Assembly: GCA_963969395.1 (NCBI GenBank)
Contig: OZ017799.1
Span: forward strand, 17,858,501-17,922,500
Length of the DNA stretch: 64,000 bases
Reading direction: 5' to 3'
From: Pseudoscleropodium purum
Lineage: Eukaryota; Streptophyta; Bryopsida; Hypnales; Brachytheciaceae
A model generated the notes under the pieces. That model did not search any database, was not told where the DNA came from, and saw nothing but the letters and a program-made list of their open reading frames with translations. Of the stretch, positions 62,881 to 64,000 are shown piece after piece. How positions within the stretch are numbered: the stretch's first letter is position 1; every line of letters begins with the position of its first letter. Made by a program: the position numbers and the translations under genes.

Positions 62881-63324
62881 CTCACAAATGAGTTGAATTT
62901 GTCCCAGACATCATGCGCAATCATCCTCCACTACCAATTCATTTTCCACAAGCGTCTCCTTCAGATATAACAAAAATCTATAGGACAAGCAAAAGGAGTG
63001 CTGAGTGTGGAAGACCGTCGCTGCAAAGACCACACAATGGATCTGAGGCTGAAGCACGCCCCAATGACCCTAGACTAGCCATATCTAGTCACTTTCTTCG
63101 TTTTTTGCCTTATTATGTTAGTTTTGCGAACATCATACGCAATTTCCCGCAATTATGATCTATTTAGGGCCATCTATGGTACGTATGAGCTTCCCCCACC
63201 CTGTCTCAACACTAAACTATGTTGACGTATACAAATCTCCAGAAATCTAGTGCCAATTCCGCTCAATTTTTTTTTACAATTCTTAGCATTTTGGAAAACG
63301 TTTGTTGTGACGTTTAGGGGTTAA

Positions 63325-64000
63325 AAGAAAATTTTCTTGCCCAATTGAAACAATTTATAGTACGTGTTGAATCTCTATTTTAAAAAACAATCGTCTATCA
63401 CGCAGTATGTACTATGTTGTATTGTATAGTCAAAGCCCTCTCCATACCACACTAGTGATTCCAAAACAATTACGAGGGTTTCTCAAGGTTAGCGATACCC
63501 ACTTGAAAAGAGTGGCTAATTCCATGAAAACATTGTTTAGGGTAATAAAAATGGAATAAATAGGGGGCAATTTGGCTCCCATTTTTTTCCCACTAGTGTC
63601 AATTTGCAATTGTCCAATAATTTAATAATTTGATAATTTGGGAATTGCTATGTGATGGAAAGAAATTTGCAAATTTTTGGTGTAAGTATTTTGGAGGGTA
63701 TTGAATTGTTCAATTTGCAAATTTTACAAATGTATAGTTTCTATTAGTATTTTTTAATTATAGATCACTAATAAGGGAGTTGAACCCTTCTTGCATATAT
63801 GCAAGACTGCCCTAATGTAGTGTTAGTATTCTACAAACAAGCCGCATTAATAACAAGGGTTAGAAAGTTGAAAAAAAACTATCACTTGGGCACACTACAA
63901 TCACAACAAACCAAAGGTCCAGAGCTCCACCACTAAGTGCTCCAATTTTCATTATACCACAAAATTCCATTGGGCTCTAATTTGCATCACATTTCTAATT
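63325..64000. other. AT-rich flank to the window end
   Basis: No gene or repeat end is recognised. Confidence 0.45.

Larger units (their letters stand above)
57940..63324 (-). mobile_element. Full-length, decayed piggyBac-superfamily transposon (PB2)
   Basis: Both ends carry TTAA (57940-57943 and 63321-63324) followed inward by a 15-bp inverted repeat, CCCCTAAACATCACA at the left and CCCCTAAACGTCACA (inverted) at the right, one mismatch. The 5.4-kb interior contains a minus-strand transposase pseudogene (about 60894-59380) and a second minus-strand region with long degenerate frames (about 62880-61540). The terminal CCCCTAAA is shared with the PB1 MITEs but the next bases differ (CRTCACA versus GGACC), so PB2 is a related but distinct family. 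Confidence 0.85.

Overview
The window is AT-rich nuclear DNA of a land plant. A moss or other bryophyte is the best guess. Supporting this are an intron-rich gene for the largest RNA polymerase I subunit, a TKL kinase with an N-terminal region like that of plant MLKL-type (DUF1221-like) kinases followed by TPR repeats, multi-copy kinase-like and zinc-finger proteins of a kind I associate from memory with mosses, and dense DNA-transposon remains. No rRNA, tRNA or CRISPR array was seen. The species is not determined.

Layout. (1) 1-11.4 kb: two copies of a kinase-like protein gene in the same orientation (63-920 and 8896-10410), with homologous 3' flanks, separated by about 8 kb of nested transposon material. 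That material holds a piggyBac-like MITE, inverted copies of a gag-like ORF, and a very large inverted repeat (about 5.2-8.5 kb) with a GC-rich hAT-type MITE in one arm only. (2) 11.4-20 kb: the 3' seven exons of NRPA1 without their 5' half, a decayed duplicate of NRPA1 exon 6, a miRNA-precursor-like hairpin, and a series of diverged duplicated units. (3) 20-25.6 kb: AT-rich sequence with a TAA-flanked MITE, a tiny retro-insertion with a 20-bp target duplication, and a piggyBac-like MITE. (4) 25.7-30.7 kb: the kinase gene, whose frame stops just where a 102-bp tandem TPR array begins. The array is cut by another piggyBac-like MITE at a TTAA. (5) 30.7-42.1 kb: intergenic DNA, three complete hAT-type MITEs, and a 4.3-kb minus-strand pseudogene of a zinc-finger/AT-hook protein. 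(6) 42.1-64 kb: intergenic DNA with several MITEs, a long-TIR element, and a complete but decayed 5.4-kb piggyBac transposon (57940-63324) whose transposase keeps all three catalytic aspartates in one reading frame broken only by stop codons.

Only two loci look like possibly functional cellular genes: NRPA1 (3' part in view) and the TKL kinase. Most of the rest is transposon biology. At least four classes of TIR element can be recognised from their ends and target duplications: hAT-like with 8-bp TSD, piggyBac-like with TTAA, a TAA-flanked element, and TA-flanked elements with AGGTAGAAC ends. Many decayed frames are broken mainly by single-base stop codons.
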